64,000 bases of DNA from Parabacteroides merdae ATCC 43184 (GTDB lineage Bacteria > Bacteroidota > Bacteroidia > Bacteroidales > Tannerellaceae), in contig NZ_CP102286.1 of assembly GCF_025151215.1 (NCBI RefSeq), forward strand, positions 1,736,001 through 1,800,000, in the 5' to 3' direction. Below are positions 43,327 through 53,777 of the stretch, in pieces; positions within the stretch are counted from its first letter, which is position 1; each line of letters starts with the position of its first letter. The notes under the pieces are model-generated. The model was not told the origin of the DNA and searched no databases. It worked only from the letters and a program-made list of their open reading frames with translations. The position numbers and the translations under genes were made by a program.

Positions 43327-43373
43327 AAGGTGAAAGTTATAAAGAGACGTAAAATTAACTTTCACCTTTCAAC
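43322..43373. terminator. 18-bp inverted repeat between convergent queE and pyrC, terminator-like
   Basis: GTTGAAAGGTGAAAGTTA (43322-43339) is perfectly complementary to TAACTTTCACCTTTCAAC (43356-43373), with a 16-base loop. It contains the stop codons of both convergent genes. There is no strong T-run. Confidence 0.65.
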
Positions 43374-44709
43374 TATACCGAGCTTCCATCCCGCGAACCT
43401 CATCATTCACCCGTCCATTGTCATAGGCCAGTTGCCCGTTGACGAATGTTTTCCAAACGGCATGATGGAATGTATAGCCTTCGAAAGGAGACCAACCGCA
43501 TTTATACAGTATATTTTCTTTTGCCACTGTCCAGGTTTCTTTCGGATCGACCAAGACAAGGTCGGCATAATAACCTGGACGGATATAGCCACGGCGATCC
43601 ACGCGGAAAAGTTCTGAAGGCATGTGAGCCATCTTTTCCACCACTTTTTCATAAGTGAAACGGCCTTCCATCGCCAATTCCAGCATAACAATAAGCGAAT
43701 GCTGGATCAGCGGACCTCCGGAAGCGGCTTTCAGGCAACTTCCCTCCTTTTCGGAAAGGAGATGCGGGGCATGGTCGGTCGCCACAATATCGATCGTGTT
43801 GTTATTAACGGCTTCACGCAGTGCCGTACGGTCTGCCAGCGTCTTAATCGACGGGTTCCATTTGATACGGTTTCCGAACTGTTCATAATCGCCATCGTAA
43901 AACCAAAGATGATGCACACATACTTCACCTGTGATCTTCTTTTCACTAATCGGAAGCTTATTACTCAACAAAGAAAGTTCTTTTGCTGTCGAAAGATGCA
44001 GAATATGCAGACGGGAACCGAGACGGGTAGCCAGTTCAACTGCCTCGGACGAGGAAGCATAGCAGGCTTCCTCGCTACGGATCTTACTATGGAAGGAGAT
44101 ATCCAGGTCGTCACCGTGCAAGCCCGTATAATGAGCGATGTTCCGTTTGATGACCTCCTCCTTTTCGGCATGGATAGCGATAAGCATCCCGGCTTCGCCG
44201 AAAATACGTTCCAGGCTATCCTTCTTATCGACCAACATATTACCGGTGGAAGAACCGAGAAAGAGTTTCAGACCCGGCACACGGCTACGATCCAGTTTAC
44301 GGATTTCATCCATATTGTCGTTCGTCCCGCCGAAGAAGAAGGAATAGTTAGCAACCGACATTTCAGCTCCCCGTTGCAATTTCCATTCCAGATCGGCAAG
44401 AGTTGTCGTCTGAGGCTTCGTATTCGGCATATCCATGAAGGTAGTCACCCCACCAGCTACGGCAGCACGGCTTTCGCTAGCGATATCGCCTTTATGCGTC
44501 AATCCCGGTTCACGGAAATGCACCTGATCGTCGATAGCACCCGGAAGCAAGTATTTACCTGTAGCATCTATCACGGTCGCATCACCGGACTCAGCCGGAA
44601 TTGTCCCTTCATATACTGCGGCAATCTTATCATCTTCGATCAGTACCGAACCGGTGAAGGTGCGGCCTTCGTTAATGATAGTGGCGTTTTTTATCAGCGT
44701 TCTATTCAT
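43369..44709 (-). CDS. pyrC: Dihydroorotase
   Basis: A 446-residue amidohydrolase that closes carbamoyl-aspartate to dihydroorotate in pyrimidine synthesis. The metal-binding motif is [10 protein letters not shown] (HxR form of the usual DxHxH). [14 protein letters not shown], the HILHLST segment and [13 protein letters not shown] (catalytic Asp in TDHAPH) follow. Length fits the longer AllB/PyrC-like subgroup of Bacteroidetes. Its -7 box lies inside the tail of the upstream lyase gene, so it is transcribed on its own. Confidence 0.93.
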   Translation of the reverse strand: MNRTLIKNATIINEGRTFTGSVLIEDDKIAAVYEGTIPAESGDATVIDATGKYLLPGAIDDQVHFREPGLTHKGDIASESRAAVAGGVTTFMDMPNTKPQTTTLADLEWKLQRGAEMSVANYSFFFGGTNDNMDEIRKLDRSRVPGLKLFLGSSTGNMLVDKKDSLERIFGEAGMLIAIHAEKEEVIKRNIAHYTGLHGDDLDISFHSKIRSEEACYASSSEAVELATRLGSRLHILHLSTAKELSLLSNKLPISEKKITGEVCVHHLWFYDGDYEQFGNRIKWNPSIKTLADRTALREAVNNNTIDIVATDHAPHLLSEKEGSCLKAASGGPLIQHSLIVMLELAMEGRFTYEKVVEKMAHMPSELFRVDRRGYIRPGYYADLVLVDPKETWTVAKENILYKCGWSPFEGYTFHHAVWKTFVNGQLAYDNGRVNDEVRGMEARYS

Positions 44710-44716
44710 ATTTCTT

Positions 44717-47515
44717 TTATTTTAGTCGTGACAAAGGTACGAAATTCTCCAGTTTTAATATTCCCAAAGAAGACGGGATATGGAAATCCGGTTCGGCAGC
44801 ATCAGGGACGATCCAGGATGACCAGATCACGCGCTCCCCGGCATCGTCGAAATAATCGGCCCGGTAAACACCCATGCGGATTTCACCTTCCGGAGAAATC
44901 AACCCTAATTTTCTTAGCGTCTTCAACGAAATGCTCCCTTCCACACGGTAAGAATCTTTGCCGACGGAAGTTGCCAACTTCAGATCCTTGAAGTTCCAGT
45001 TAAAATCAAACTTACGATAGTTATGCGCTTCATAATCCATCACTTTCCCCTTCGGATCGATCTCCGCACAATAATACGTCTTCATCTCCGGATCCTTGCT
45101 CATAAAAAACTCGATCCGGTCTCCATTACCGACAGAAGCCTCCGTCTTCTCGTCATTATAAACCAAAGTAGTATCAGACACCTCATACAGGAAATACAGG
45201 TTCTTTTGATCATGACAGGCATAAAAAGCGGTTTTGTCTTTTTCCGCCCCGTCCCAGGGAGCGATTAGACCAGTTACAGCCGAGACGTTTTTCCAGTCGT
45301 CTTGTTTACCATCCACTTTGATTCCTTTGGAAAAAGGAGCACTGATAAACGGTTGGGCAGAAATGCTTTTTCCCGGTTCATGGCAGGGAGGGAAGACGAT
45401 CTTCACATCCTTCCCATTCATTTTGAGCGACAGGGAATGTTGCTTGTGTGTCGGATCGGCAGCTTCGATCAACCAATTTCCATTATGCAGACGGAACATA
45501 TAAATACCCGGAGTCTGTAAATCGACCTGCAAGTCTTTTTGCAAGTTTACTACCTGCGGCTCATACGCCGTCACATAAAAACAGTTGCCGGCAGCAACAG
45601 CCTGAATGGATGTGTCATTCCGGATCACCCGGATATCCTGTACTGCAAAAGCTGCGGTTTTTTCGGCGGTAGAAGCTGGAAGGATCAAATATTGGTAATC
45701 GGCGTTATCCTCTCTTCCATGATCGATATAGAGACTAACAATCTCTCCTTCTACCATTTTAGGAGCATATGATCCCATAAAATCACACCAGCGCCCGGAT
45801 CGCTTTTCCGAAATGGCCACATAGGCGGAAGGTTGTAACAGAATATACCCTGTGTTATCATGGAAGAAACGTTGTTCCTCCGGAGAAGAAACATACTTTC
45901 CCTGTACCGGCAACCAATTACCATCGGCATATCGGAGCAAATCGCCCCGTTTCACCCGCTGGTCTACAGATGTCGTAACCGCCAAAATGCTGTCCGAACG
46001 AATCCCGGCACCTAAGCAAAGGACATAATCGCGGGTAAAGATCCAGGACTTGTGCGCCTGCAAACCATCCCGATCCAAGACCATTGCCGTCATTCCGGTT
46101 TCACCATCCGTCACACCTCCGACAAAGGCAGTCTTATTCCTCACATGCGCCCCATAATTGAAAAAAGCAGGAACGGGAGCCTCGCTCTCATAAGCGGTAA
46201 TGCCTGGAATCTTCCGCCAGTCCCAGAAAGGAAAAATATTCAGATACTCGTCACCACGACAGTACGTATAAAGAGCACCGTCGCCCATATAAAAGCCTTT
46301 CAAATTATCTTCGTTCACCAACTCCGTGCCGATCACCCGGTCAGAGGCCATCTTGACCGAAGCCATCCAGGTGGAGAAACGATGAACGGTCTGATCAGAA
46401 TCCCAGAAATGTTTATGCCCGATGAAAGCACTACCTTTTCTTTCGGGAGCATAGTTATCTTTCAGGAACTCATTCATCTGCCGGATATCTTCAGCGGAAC
46501 TGCCACGCATCAGGGCATTTGTGGCAAAAGCCAGACTGAATGCCTTGTGTATCTGCCCGCTATGAAACAATTGCCGGTCCAGAGCATTGACATCCATATA
46601 CCCTTTCCAGACAATCCAACGATAGCCGTTCAGAAGGAAAGAATTCAAAATTCCCTGTTGTTCCTTGTTCAGGGCAAAAACGGTTCCCGCAAACAGGCCG
46701 GAATAAGAACTCATCTCCGTCAGGAAAGCCAATCCGTAGTTTCCGAATTGTTGCTGCGGTCCGTGCTGATGAAAGCTCCAGTCGCTTTTGATCCCTTCCT
46801 GCATACCAGTCATAATCTCGGATACAATAGTATCACGGGCAGCCTTTACCAATTCGAAATCATCCTGCAACAGTCCACGCATCAACACATTCCCGGCAAG
46901 CCAGACTTTATTCTGTCCTGTCATGCCGAACTTGGCATTTTCCATCACCTCGATGGCGGCTTCCTTTTCCTCCGGGTTCAATTGTTCTTTCATTAGGAGG
47001 AAAGCTGGTCCCAATGTCTTGGGAACACCGATCTGGTTATACCACCAGTTCTTACAGACCGGTTTCTCCCGGAACCAGTAGCCCAATGCCAGGTGAATGA
47101 CCGATTCGAGCTTCGGTTCCCAATGACAATCGCCCTCTTCAGCCCTGTACAGCTTGGCTAGTCCCAGCACCCGGTCGGCATGTTCCTTGACAGACCAGCC
47201 CGATCGTTTCTGGTCGTTATAGTTAATATCCGGCCAGGAACCGTCTTCTCGGATCGTTTCCATATATCCCGCTATTTTCTCCACGTTGAAAGGATAACGC
47301 TGGTGGAGTTCAACGACAACCTGATCGGATATTTCCGTTTCAGGCTGTATACCTGACAAGAGTTCCACCAATGAAGCCATCCGGTCGTCATTCGATATAA
47401 AAGACTGGATATAGTTTTGTTGAAGCCGTTCCAATTCCTGTTGCGGTGTCTGTGCAAACAATGGAACCGCCACAAAAGAGAGTAGAAAAAAAGAGACTTT
47501 ATTTCGTAAATTCAT
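44717..47515 (-). CDS. PL8-family polysaccharide lyase with C-terminal CBM9-like domain
   Basis: A 932-residue exported enzyme (signal peptide to about residue 21). The N-terminal toroid has the PL8 hallmark [14 protein letters not shown] (near residues 156-169) and GQNK with Asn202. The catalytic stretch is [16 protein letters not shown], with His251 and Tyr260. Their 9-residue spacing matches His225/Tyr234 of chondroitin AC lyase. Central beta domains follow. From about residue 725 a CBM9/DOMON-like sandwich ([12 protein letters not shown]...[10 protein letters not shown]) is fused, which classic PL8 enzymes lack. It should cut uronic-acid glycans (chondroitin, hyaluronan or similar) by beta-elimination. 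It lies 27 bases after glpK, with no SusC/SusD or sulfatase nearby. Confidence 0.87.
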   Translation of the reverse strand: MNLRNKVSFFLLSFVAVPLFAQTPQQELERLQQNYIQSFISNDDRMASLVELLSGIQPETEISDQVVVELHQRYPFNVEKIAGYMETIREDGSWPDINYNDQKRSGWSVKEHADRVLGLAKLYRAEEGDCHWEPKLESVIHLALGYWFREKPVCKNWWYNQIGVPKTLGPAFLLMKEQLNPEEKEAAIEVMENAKFGMTGQNKVWLAGNVLMRGLLQDDFELVKAARDTIVSEIMTGMQEGIKSDWSFHQHGPQQQFGNYGLAFLTEMSSYSGLFAGTVFALNKEQQGILNSFLLNGYRWIVWKGYMDVNALDRQLFHSGQIHKAFSLAFATNALMRGSSAEDIRQMNEFLKDNYAPERKGSAFIGHKHFWDSDQTVHRFSTWMASVKMASDRVIGTELVNEDNLKGFYMGDGALYTYCRGDEYLNIFPFWDWRKIPGITAYESEAPVPAFFNYGAHVRNKTAFVGGVTDGETGMTAMVLDRDGLQAHKSWIFTRDYVLCLGAGIRSDSILAVTTSVDQRVKRGDLLRYADGNWLPVQGKYVSSPEEQRFFHDNTGYILLQPSAYVAISEKRSGRWCDFMGSYAPKMVEGEIVSLYIDHGREDNADYQYLILPASTAEKTAAFAVQDIRVIRNDTSIQAVAAGNCFYVTAYEPQVVNLQKDLQVDLQTPGIYMFRLHNGNWLIEAADPTHKQHSLSLKMNGKDVKIVFPPCHEPGKSISAQPFISAPFSKGIKVDGKQDDWKNVSAVTGLIAPWDGAEKDKTAFYACHDQKNLYFLYEVSDTTLVYNDEKTEASVGNGDRIEFFMSKDPEMKTYYCAEIDPKGKVMDYEAHNYRKFDFNWNFKDLKLATSVGKDSYRVEGSISLKTLRKLGLISPEGEIRMGVYRADYFDDAGERVIWSSWIVPDAAEPDFHIPSSLGILKLENFVPLSRLK
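44733..44740 (-). promoter_or_regulatory. -7 box of pyrC inside the lyase gene
   Basis: Minus-strand TACCTTTG, 23 bases before the pyrC ATG. It is embedded in the last codons of the PL8 gene. Confidence 0.6.
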
Positions 47516-47542
47516 GGTATATATTATAGATTATTCATACAA

Positions 47543-49045
47543 CTAATCCGCAGCCCAATTCAAGCTCCTACCGACCGCTTTATGCCATTCGGTAAGCAAA
47601 GTCTCGGCCGTTTCTTCATGCATTTCAGCACTAAAGATATTATCCAAGGACCACTGTTCTTTCAGTTCATCCACATCTTTCCAGTAACCGATCGCCAACC
47701 CTGCCAGATAGGCGGCACCCAAAGCCGTTGTTTCAAGGACACGAGGACGAACCACCGGACAACGACAGATATCCGCCTGGAATTGCATCAGGAAGTTATT
47801 AGCAATCGCTCCACCATCCACACGGATCTCTTTCGGCTTGGCATGTATATCGTTTTCCATAGCCATCAAGACATCGTAGACCTGATAGCAAATACCTTCC
47901 AAGGCGGCACGGGTCAGATGGGCTGTACTTGTTCCGCGCGTGATTCCGATGATGACTCCACGGGCATACTGGTCCCAGTAAGGAGCTCCCAACCCGGTCA
48001 GCGCCGGAACAAAATAGACACCTCCGTTATCCGGCACGGAATTGGCCAGCTGCTCCGTGATAGCGGCACTCTGTATCAATCCTAACTCGTCACGCAACCA
48101 TTGAACGACCGCACCACCGACAAAAACACTTCCTTCCAACGCATACGTCACTTTCCCATCCAGTTTCCAGGCAATAGTCGTCAACAAATTATTTTTAGAT
48201 AAAACAGGCTTGCTTCCAGTATTCAGAATCATAAAGCATCCTGTTCCGTAAGTCGTTTTAATCATACCGATATCCGTACACAATTGTCCGAACAGGGCGG
48301 CTTGCTGATCACCGGCCATTCCCGAAACCGGGATACCGGTCTTAAATATCGGGGTGGAAGTCTCGCAATACACTTCGCTACTACTTTTCACTTCCGGCAT
48401 CATGGATGCCGGAATTTGGAAAAGGTCAAGCAGTTCCTTATCCCATTCCTGCGTATGAATATTGAACAACATCGTACGGGAGGCATTCGTAATATCCGTA
48501 ATAAATTCGGTTCCGCGGGTCAGTTTCCAAACCAACCAGGAATCGACCGTACCGAAACAAAGCTCCCCACGCTCGGCACGTTCCCGGACACCCTTCACAT
48601 GATCAAGAATCCAACGTATCTTCGTAGCAGAAAAATAAGCATCGATCACCAATCCGGTCTTCTGCTGGATCAGAGAGGCATACCCCTTTGTTTTCAATTC
48701 TTCGCAATAGTCTGCCGTACGTCTGTCCTGCCAAACAATGGCGTTATAGACAGGGAAGCCGGTCTCCCGGTCCCATATTATCGTCGTTTCACGCTGGTTG
48801 GCAATACCGATACAGGCAATATGCATATCCGTCACATCCGCTTTAGCCATAGCCTCCTTGATGGCAGACGATTGTGTGTACCAAATCTCGTTCGGGTCAT
48901 GTTCCACCCAGCCAGGCTTAGGGAAATACTGCTGGAATGTTTTCTGCGCTAGTGTGATGATATTGCCCTGATGGCTGAAAAGGATGGCTCTCGAAGAGGT
49001 CGTGCCCTGGTCGATAGCCAGCACATATTTATTTCTGAAATTCAT
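47543..49045 (-). CDS. glpK: Glycerol kinase
   Basis: A 500-residue FGGY-family kinase that phosphorylates glycerol to glycerol-3-phosphate. Landmarks are the N-terminal ATP loop [14 protein letters not shown], the substrate segment [10 protein letters not shown], the FGGY signature around [15 protein letters not shown], and the ADP-binding [18 protein letters not shown]. Length is standard. No glpF, glpD or glpO is adjacent. A palindrome CCGGTT-N10-AACCGG (49089-49110) lies 44 bases upstream, in a position suitable for an operator. It probably shares a transcript with the PL8 gene downstream. Confidence 0.97.
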   Translation of the reverse strand: MNFRNKYVLAIDQGTTSSRAILFSHQGNIITLAQKTFQQYFPKPGWVEHDPNEIWYTQSSAIKEAMAKADVTDMHIACIGIANQRETTIIWDRETGFPVYNAIVWQDRRTADYCEELKTKGYASLIQQKTGLVIDAYFSATKIRWILDHVKGVRERAERGELCFGTVDSWLVWKLTRGTEFITDITNASRTMLFNIHTQEWDKELLDLFQIPASMMPEVKSSSEVYCETSTPIFKTGIPVSGMAGDQQAALFGQLCTDIGMIKTTYGTGCFMILNTGSKPVLSKNNLLTTIAWKLDGKVTYALEGSVFVGGAVVQWLRDELGLIQSAAITEQLANSVPDNGGVYFVPALTGLGAPYWDQYARGVIIGITRGTSTAHLTRAALEGICYQVYDVLMAMENDIHAKPKEIRVDGGAIANNFLMQFQADICRCPVVRPRVLETTALGAAYLAGLAIGYWKDVDELKEQWSLDNIFSAEMHEETAETLLTEWHKAVGRSLNWAAD

Positions 49046-49238
49046 ATCTTTCGTCTCATTAGATTATTTTAATATAATGGGAAACTACCCGGTTAAAGTC
49101 TTTCAACCGGACGGTCTACCATGTTTTATCTTTTCCCCGTTCCATATCCCATATCATGAAAAGTTAACACATACAAATCTAACAAATAAATTCCAATTAA
49201 GGTTCCACCGTCATGAAAAAGAAACACACGGATATAAT

Positions 49239-49290
49239 AAAAAATGCATGGCCATAAAATGAAAATTCCATAACCACGCATTTTTTATTG
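49239..49290 (-). terminator. Terminator of the PBP1A gene
   Basis: AAAAAATGC (49239-49247) pairs with GCATTTTTT (49278-49286), plus an inner ATGG/CCAT stem. A T-run follows on the minus strand. The rest of the 267-base gap up to glpK holds the CCGGTT palindrome only. Confidence 0.75.
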
Positions 49291-49312
49291 CACTTAAAAG
49301 CAAGCCTGTTTC

Positions 49313-51658
49313 TTATTCAAACATCTTATCAATGCCACCCACATCTGCCGGAGTCTGTTTTCGTTCCTCTTCGGTGGCCATTTTACAAGGATTCTGATAC
49401 TGTTCGGGAATGTCGAAATCCTCTTCCTGCGAATAGCCCAACGTTTTGTCGGCATAAACTTTCTGCATGTAAAGTCCATAGATTGGCAGAGCCATACTAG
49501 CTCCCTGTCCTTCCGACATCCGGTCGAAATGGATAGAACGATCTTCACCGCCGACCCAGACACCGGATACCAAGCTCGGCGTAAAACCCATAAACCAACC
49601 GTCGGAGTTATTCTGCGTCGTACCGGTCTTTCCTCCCATCGGCGCTTTGATGCCATAACGGGCACGAATACGACCACCAGTACCACCGTCTATCACATTT
49701 TTCAACATGTGGAGCATCTTATAAGAAGCATCTTCCGTCAATACTTCACTCATCTGCGAATTGAAATTCGCAATCGTATTGCCGTAAGGATCCTCTATTC
49801 GGGTCACATACAAAGGTTCGACTCGTATGCCTTTGTTGGCAAAAGTCGTATAACCGCTTACCATCTCACCAACCGAGACATCTGGAGTCCCCAAACAAAT
49901 CGAAACTACTGGATCCATTTCGTTCTTTAATCCGAACGAATGCAGCAGACGAACAAACGTATAGGGAGACAATTGGCTCATCAACCAAGCCGTCACCCAG
50001 TTGTCGGAATTCTGCAATCCCCACTGTACAGAAACCATCTCACCGATCCGTTTCTTATTCGAGTTACGGGGTTCCCAAAGCCGTCCGTTCTCATCGGTCA
50101 GGCGTTGTTGCACGTGCAACATCTCGTCACACGGACTGATACCTTCAATCATTGCAAGGGAATAGAGGTAAGGTTTAATAGTGGAACCGATCTGACGACG
50201 GCCTCCATTCACCATATCATACTGGAAATCATTATAATCGATACCACCCACATAGGCTTTCACATGACCGGTGCGCGGATCCATCGACATGAAGCCGGTA
50301 CGCAGGAAACTCTTATGATAGCGGATCGAATCCAACGGAGACATCGTCGTGTCTATAGCACCTCCCCAACTGAACACACGCATCTCGACCGGTTCGTTAA
50401 AGGCAGCCTTTATCTCTTTCTCACTCGCTCCCGCCTTCTTCATGGCACGGTACCGATCTGTCTGGTGCATAGCATGCATAAAGATCGTATCAACCTCGCC
50501 TTGACGTAAATCACGGGAAAACGGAGCATAACTTTTTCCTCTCTTCTCTTTAAAAAATGCAGGTTGAAGATAACCTCCGATATGCTCACGGACGGCATCC
50601 TCAGCATATTTCTGCATACGGGAATCAATGGTCGTATATATTTTTAAACCATCCGTATACAAATTATAGAATTCTCCATCAGCCTTTTTGTTCTTGTTAC
50701 ACCAACCGTATGCAGGATTCGTTTCCCAGGCAACCGAGTCTTCCTTGAACTGCTGCATCTGCCATCCCCGATAGTTTTTACGCTCAGGTTTCTTCGCCGT
50801 CAAAAATAAGCGCAGATATTCGCGGAAATAAGGAGCCAACCCTTCCTTATGATCCATACGACTAAAATGAAGTGTGAGCGGCAAAGCCTTCAGCGAGTCA
50901 CATTCCGCCTGCGTTATATAGCCGGCTTTCTGCATTTGTTCCAAAACCGTGTTACGCCGTCCGCGTGTCCGCTCGTTATGGCGCCTGGGATTAAAATAAG
51001 AGGGATTCTTACACATTCCGACAAGTGTCGCCGCTTCCTCGATCTTCAACGTCTTGGGCGTCTTTCCGAAATAAACACGGGCAGCAGACTGGATTCCCAC
51101 GGCATTATAAAGAAAGTCAAACTTATTCAGGTACATATTAATGATCTCTTCCTTCGTATAATAACGTTCAAGCTGGACGGCAATCACCCACTCGATCGGT
51201 TTCTGGAACAAACGTTCCATCACATTGTCAACACTTGGAGAAAACAATTGCTTTGCCAATTGTTGCGTAATGGTACTACCACCACCACCACTTTTCTGCA
51301 TCAAAATGCCTCTCTTGACAACTGCACGAAACAGTCCCTGCGCATCGATACCGCTATGTTTGGCAAAACGGACATCTTCCGTTGCGATCAACGCCTTCAC
51401 CAAATCGGGAGATAGATCGTTATAATTGACCATGATACGGTTATCCTGGCTATGCGCATAGATACCGAGTGTTTTCCCATCAGCAGACACGACCTGTGAA
51501 GCATATTTATCAATCGGGTTTTCAAGCTGTTCGACCGGTGGCATATAGCCTATCGAGCCTTTGGCTATTGCTGAAAACAATAAAACAACAGCACCTACCG
51601 CTATCACAAACAGCAGCCAGAACGAAATTATAATACCTTTTGTTACCTTTGAAGCCAC
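49313..51658 (-). CDS. mrcA: Class A penicillin-binding protein (PBP1A)
   Basis: A 781-residue bifunctional peptidoglycan synthase. It has one N-terminal membrane helix (residues 9-31). The GT51 glycosyltransferase domain contains EDVRFAKHSGID and GGGSTITQQLAKQLF. In the transpeptidase domain the SxxK nucleophile is in GSTIKPYLY, SxN is in LQNSDNWVTA and the KTG box is GGKTGTTQNNSDGWF. It polymerises and crosslinks cell wall outside the inner membrane. The C-terminus lacks the extra domain of PBP1C. It is monocistronic, with its own -7 box and terminator. Confidence 0.96.
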   Translation of the reverse strand: MASKVTKGIIISFWLLFVIAVGAVVLLFSAIAKGSIGYMPPVEQLENPIDKYASQVVSADGKTLGIYAHSQDNRIMVNYNDLSPDLVKALIATEDVRFAKHSGIDAQGLFRAVVKRGILMQKSGGGGSTITQQLAKQLFSPSVDNVMERLFQKPIEWVIAVQLERYYTKEEIINMYLNKFDFLYNAVGIQSAARVYFGKTPKTLKIEEAATLVGMCKNPSYFNPRRHNERTRGRRNTVLEQMQKAGYITQAECDSLKALPLTLHFSRMDHKEGLAPYFREYLRLFLTAKKPERKNYRGWQMQQFKEDSVAWETNPAYGWCNKNKKADGEFYNLYTDGLKIYTTIDSRMQKYAEDAVREHIGGYLQPAFFKEKRGKSYAPFSRDLRQGEVDTIFMHAMHQTDRYRAMKKAGASEKEIKAAFNEPVEMRVFSWGGAIDTTMSPLDSIRYHKSFLRTGFMSMDPRTGHVKAYVGGIDYNDFQYDMVNGGRRQIGSTIKPYLYSLAMIEGISPCDEMLHVQQRLTDENGRLWEPRNSNKKRIGEMVSVQWGLQNSDNWVTAWLMSQLSPYTFVRLLHSFGLKNEMDPVVSICLGTPDVSVGEMVSGYTTFANKGIRVEPLYVTRIEDPYGNTIANFNSQMSEVLTEDASYKMLHMLKNVIDGGTGGRIRARYGIKAPMGGKTGTTQNNSDGWFMGFTPSLVSGVWVGGEDRSIHFDRMSEGQGASMALPIYGLYMQKVYADKTLGYSQEEDFDIPEQYQNPCKMATEEERKQTPADVGGIDKMFE

Positions 51659-51685
51659 TTTTCTCTATTTTTCTTGTTTTGGGCA

Positions 51686-51693
51686 CAAAGGTA
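51686..51693 (-). promoter_or_regulatory. -7 box of the PBP1A gene
   Basis: Minus-strand TACCTTTG, 27 bases before the ATG at 51658. Confidence 0.6.
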
Positions 51694-51739
51694 ATAATTT
51701 ATTAAGACACTCCCTCACCACAGCATCAAGCAATTTATG

Positions 51740-52792
51740 TTAAACCAAATACTTCGCCAACAAATAGCCACCACCTAACAACCAGATATACAATACTGCC
51801 GCCAAGATGAAAGGTTTCGCTCCGGCTTTCTTAAACTTCTCGATACTAGTTTCCGTACCCAATGCCGTCATGGCCATCGTCAACATAAATGTATCTATAT
51901 TATTGATCCCGTCCACAACTGCATGAGGCAACAGATCAAAAGAATTAAAACCAATCACAGCCAGGAAACCGAAAGCAAACCACGGGATTGTGATCTTACC
52001 CCGTTTTGCTGTAACGGCTGCTGTTTCCTTTACGCTATCAGATACGGCTTTCACGGCGGTACGCGCCAAAGCAAAACTCATCATCACCAAGACGGGAGCC
52101 AGCATCATAACGCGAATCATTTTCACGATAATAGCCGTATCCGAAATTTCCTTTCCCATAACATTACCTGCACCTACGACATGCGCCACCTCGTGCAAGG
52201 TCGATCCGGTATAAAGCCCCATTTGTTCAGATGTCAGGTCCAATATGCCTGCACGGTACATGGCCGGATAGATAAACATCGACAAAGTGCCGAAAATAAC
52301 GACTGTCGAAACGGCCACCGCTGTTTTATGCGGCTCGCTTTTCACGACCGGCTCGGCTCCCAATACGGCAGCAGCCCCACAGATCGCGCTACCGGTGGAT
52401 GTCAGCAAAGCGAGATCTTTATCCATTTTCAGCAAACGCCCGACCAATAAACCTATGAATATGGTAACCGCCACTATAATCGCATCGATCAGGATGGCCG
52501 GAAGCCCGATCTCGACCACGCTCTGAAATGTCAGCCTGAAACCATACAACACAATACCGGCACGCAGTACCTGCTTCGTACAAAACAAAATACCGGGCAC
52601 CCATGTCTCAGGCAGATGATTGCGCAAACTGTTCGCATATACCATTCCCAACAGAATACCGACGATCAGAGGACTAAAGGATAGATTTTTGACAAAGGGA
52701 AACTCTGCTATGTAAAAAGCAGAACAAGAGAAAAGGGCGATCAACAGAATGCCATGAAGTACGTTACTCCTTTTTTCGCTAAACATATTCAA
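51740..52792 (-). CDS. YeiH/UPF0324 family putative sulfate exporter
   Basis: A 350-residue inner-membrane protein with about ten helices. Hallmarks of the YeiH family include LLTSTGSAICGAAAVLGAEPV, IYPAMYRAGILDLTSEQMGLYTGSTLHEVAHVVGAG (in parts) and the final LGTETSIEKFKKAGAKPF. The family is annotated as a putative sulfate exporter, and in enterobacteria yeiH is linked to sulfite stress. The gene has a perfect -7 box upstream and lies 97 bases downstream of a LysR regulator of the YeiE type, as in E. coli. Confidence 0.9.
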   Translation of the reverse strand: MNMFSEKRSNVLHGILLIALFSCSAFYIAEFPFVKNLSFSPLIVGILLGMVYANSLRNHLPETWVPGILFCTKQVLRAGIVLYGFRLTFQSVVEIGLPAILIDAIIVAVTIFIGLLVGRLLKMDKDLALLTSTGSAICGAAAVLGAEPVVKSEPHKTAVAVSTVVIFGTLSMFIYPAMYRAGILDLTSEQMGLYTGSTLHEVAHVVGAGNVMGKEISDTAIIVKMIRVMMLAPVLVMMSFALARTAVKAVSDSVKETAAVTAKRGKITIPWFAFGFLAVIGFNSFDLLPHAVVDGINNIDTFMLTMAMTALGTETSIEKFKKAGAKPFILAAVLYIWLLGGGYLLAKYLV

Positions 52793-52827
52793 TCAAGTTT
52801 AAAATCCATTATTTTTTAAAACCGTGG

Positions 52828-52835
52828 CAAAAGTA
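52828..52835 (-). promoter_or_regulatory. -7 box of the YeiH-type gene
   Basis: Minus-strand TACTTTTG, 35 bases before the ATG. It shows that the exporter can be transcribed separately from the LysR gene. Confidence 0.6.
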
Positions 52836-52889
52836 AGGCTTTTTTCCTCTATCCTTTCCTAATATATTTTTATAGAGTATAACATCAGG

Positions 52890-53777
52890 TTATCGCCAGT
52901 TTTGGCAGGCATATCGGATGAAGCTCTCTTCCACTCCCCCGTTCTGTCCCTGCGGCTCGGCAAAGGCAAACATCCGTTCGGCGCGGAACCCCTCCACTTC
53001 GATCACCTTCAGCCTGCCGGACATCAATTCGCGGGTCACGGCACGGATAGAAACAATTCCCAACGCCTCGGAGTTCTCCAAAAACAACTTAATACTTTCC
53101 GTACTCCCCATCTGCAACACCACATTCAGTTGCGAAAGTTTCACCTGATGTTCCGCCAAGGCAGCTTCCACCACATCCAGCGTTCCCGAACCGTTTTCGC
53201 GCAGGACAAGAGGCAGCGTACGAAGCTGTTCGAGCGAAATCTCGTCATAGGCCGCCAATGAACTGCCCGTATGCGCCACGACGACCAGTTCGTCTCTCAT
53301 AAAAGGGGTATAGTGAAGTGTGCTCTGGTGCGCCGTTCCTTCGATCAGGCCGAGGGTGATCTTTCCCTCCCGCAAGGCCTGTTCGATATCGCGGCTGTTC
53401 CCGTTCAGCAAAGAGACTTTTATCTCCGGGAACTTCTTGATAAAAGAGGCGAGGACAGGCGGCAGCACATATTGGGAAATCGTCGTACTTGCCCCCAACC
53501 GCAGTTCCCCGGCAAAATTATCCGTCAACAGGTTCATCTCGAAATCCATCTGCCGGTATGCAGCCAACAGCTGTTTCGTATGCGACAATAACAATTCACC
53601 CGCATGGGTCAGTCCGATATGGCTTCCCACCCGATCGAACAACGGTGTTTTATATTGCACCTCCAATTCATGAATATGCTTGCTGATGGCTGGCTGACTG
53701 ATAAACAACTCTTTTGAAGCCTTCGTAAAGCTCAAATTCGTGGCTACGCTGTGAAATACTTTCAGACGAAAATCCAT
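52890..53777 (-). CDS. LysR-family regulator (YeiE/CysL-like)
   Basis: A 295-residue LysR-type regulator. The winged HTH LSFTKASKELFISQPAISKHIHELE occupies residues 15-39 (quoted here as landmarks), and a periplasmic-binding-protein-like effector domain begins near residue 90 (GELRLGASTTISQYVLPPVL). The pattern ENGSGT(L)DVVE and SIKLFLENSEALGIVS matches the YeiE/CysL subgroup, which senses reduced sulfur such as sulfite. Its same-strand neighbour is the YeiH exporter, the expected target. A possible distant -7 box TATCTTTG lies at 53969-53976, implying a leader of about 190 bases. Confidence 0.9.
   Translation of the reverse strand: MDFRLKVFHSVATNLSFTKASKELFISQPAISKHIHELEVQYKTPLFDRVGSHIGLTHAGELLLSHTKQLLAAYRQMDFEMNLLTDNFAGELRLGASTTISQYVLPPVLASFIKKFPEIKVSLLNGNSRDIEQALREGKITLGLIEGTAHQSTLHYTPFMRDELVVVAHTGSSLAAYDEISLEQLRTLPLVLRENGSGTLDVVEAALAEHQVKLSQLNVVLQMGSTESIKLFLENSEALGIVSIRAVTRELMSGRLKVIEVEGFRAERMFAFAEPQGQNGGVEESFIRYACQNWR

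Noticed and set aside
43624..44991. 455-codon plus-strand frame opposite pyrC and the PL8 gene
   Set aside because: It lies wholly antisense to two well-supported genes. Its translation is His/Arg/Gln-rich without family motifs, and it has no promoter or ribosome-binding site.
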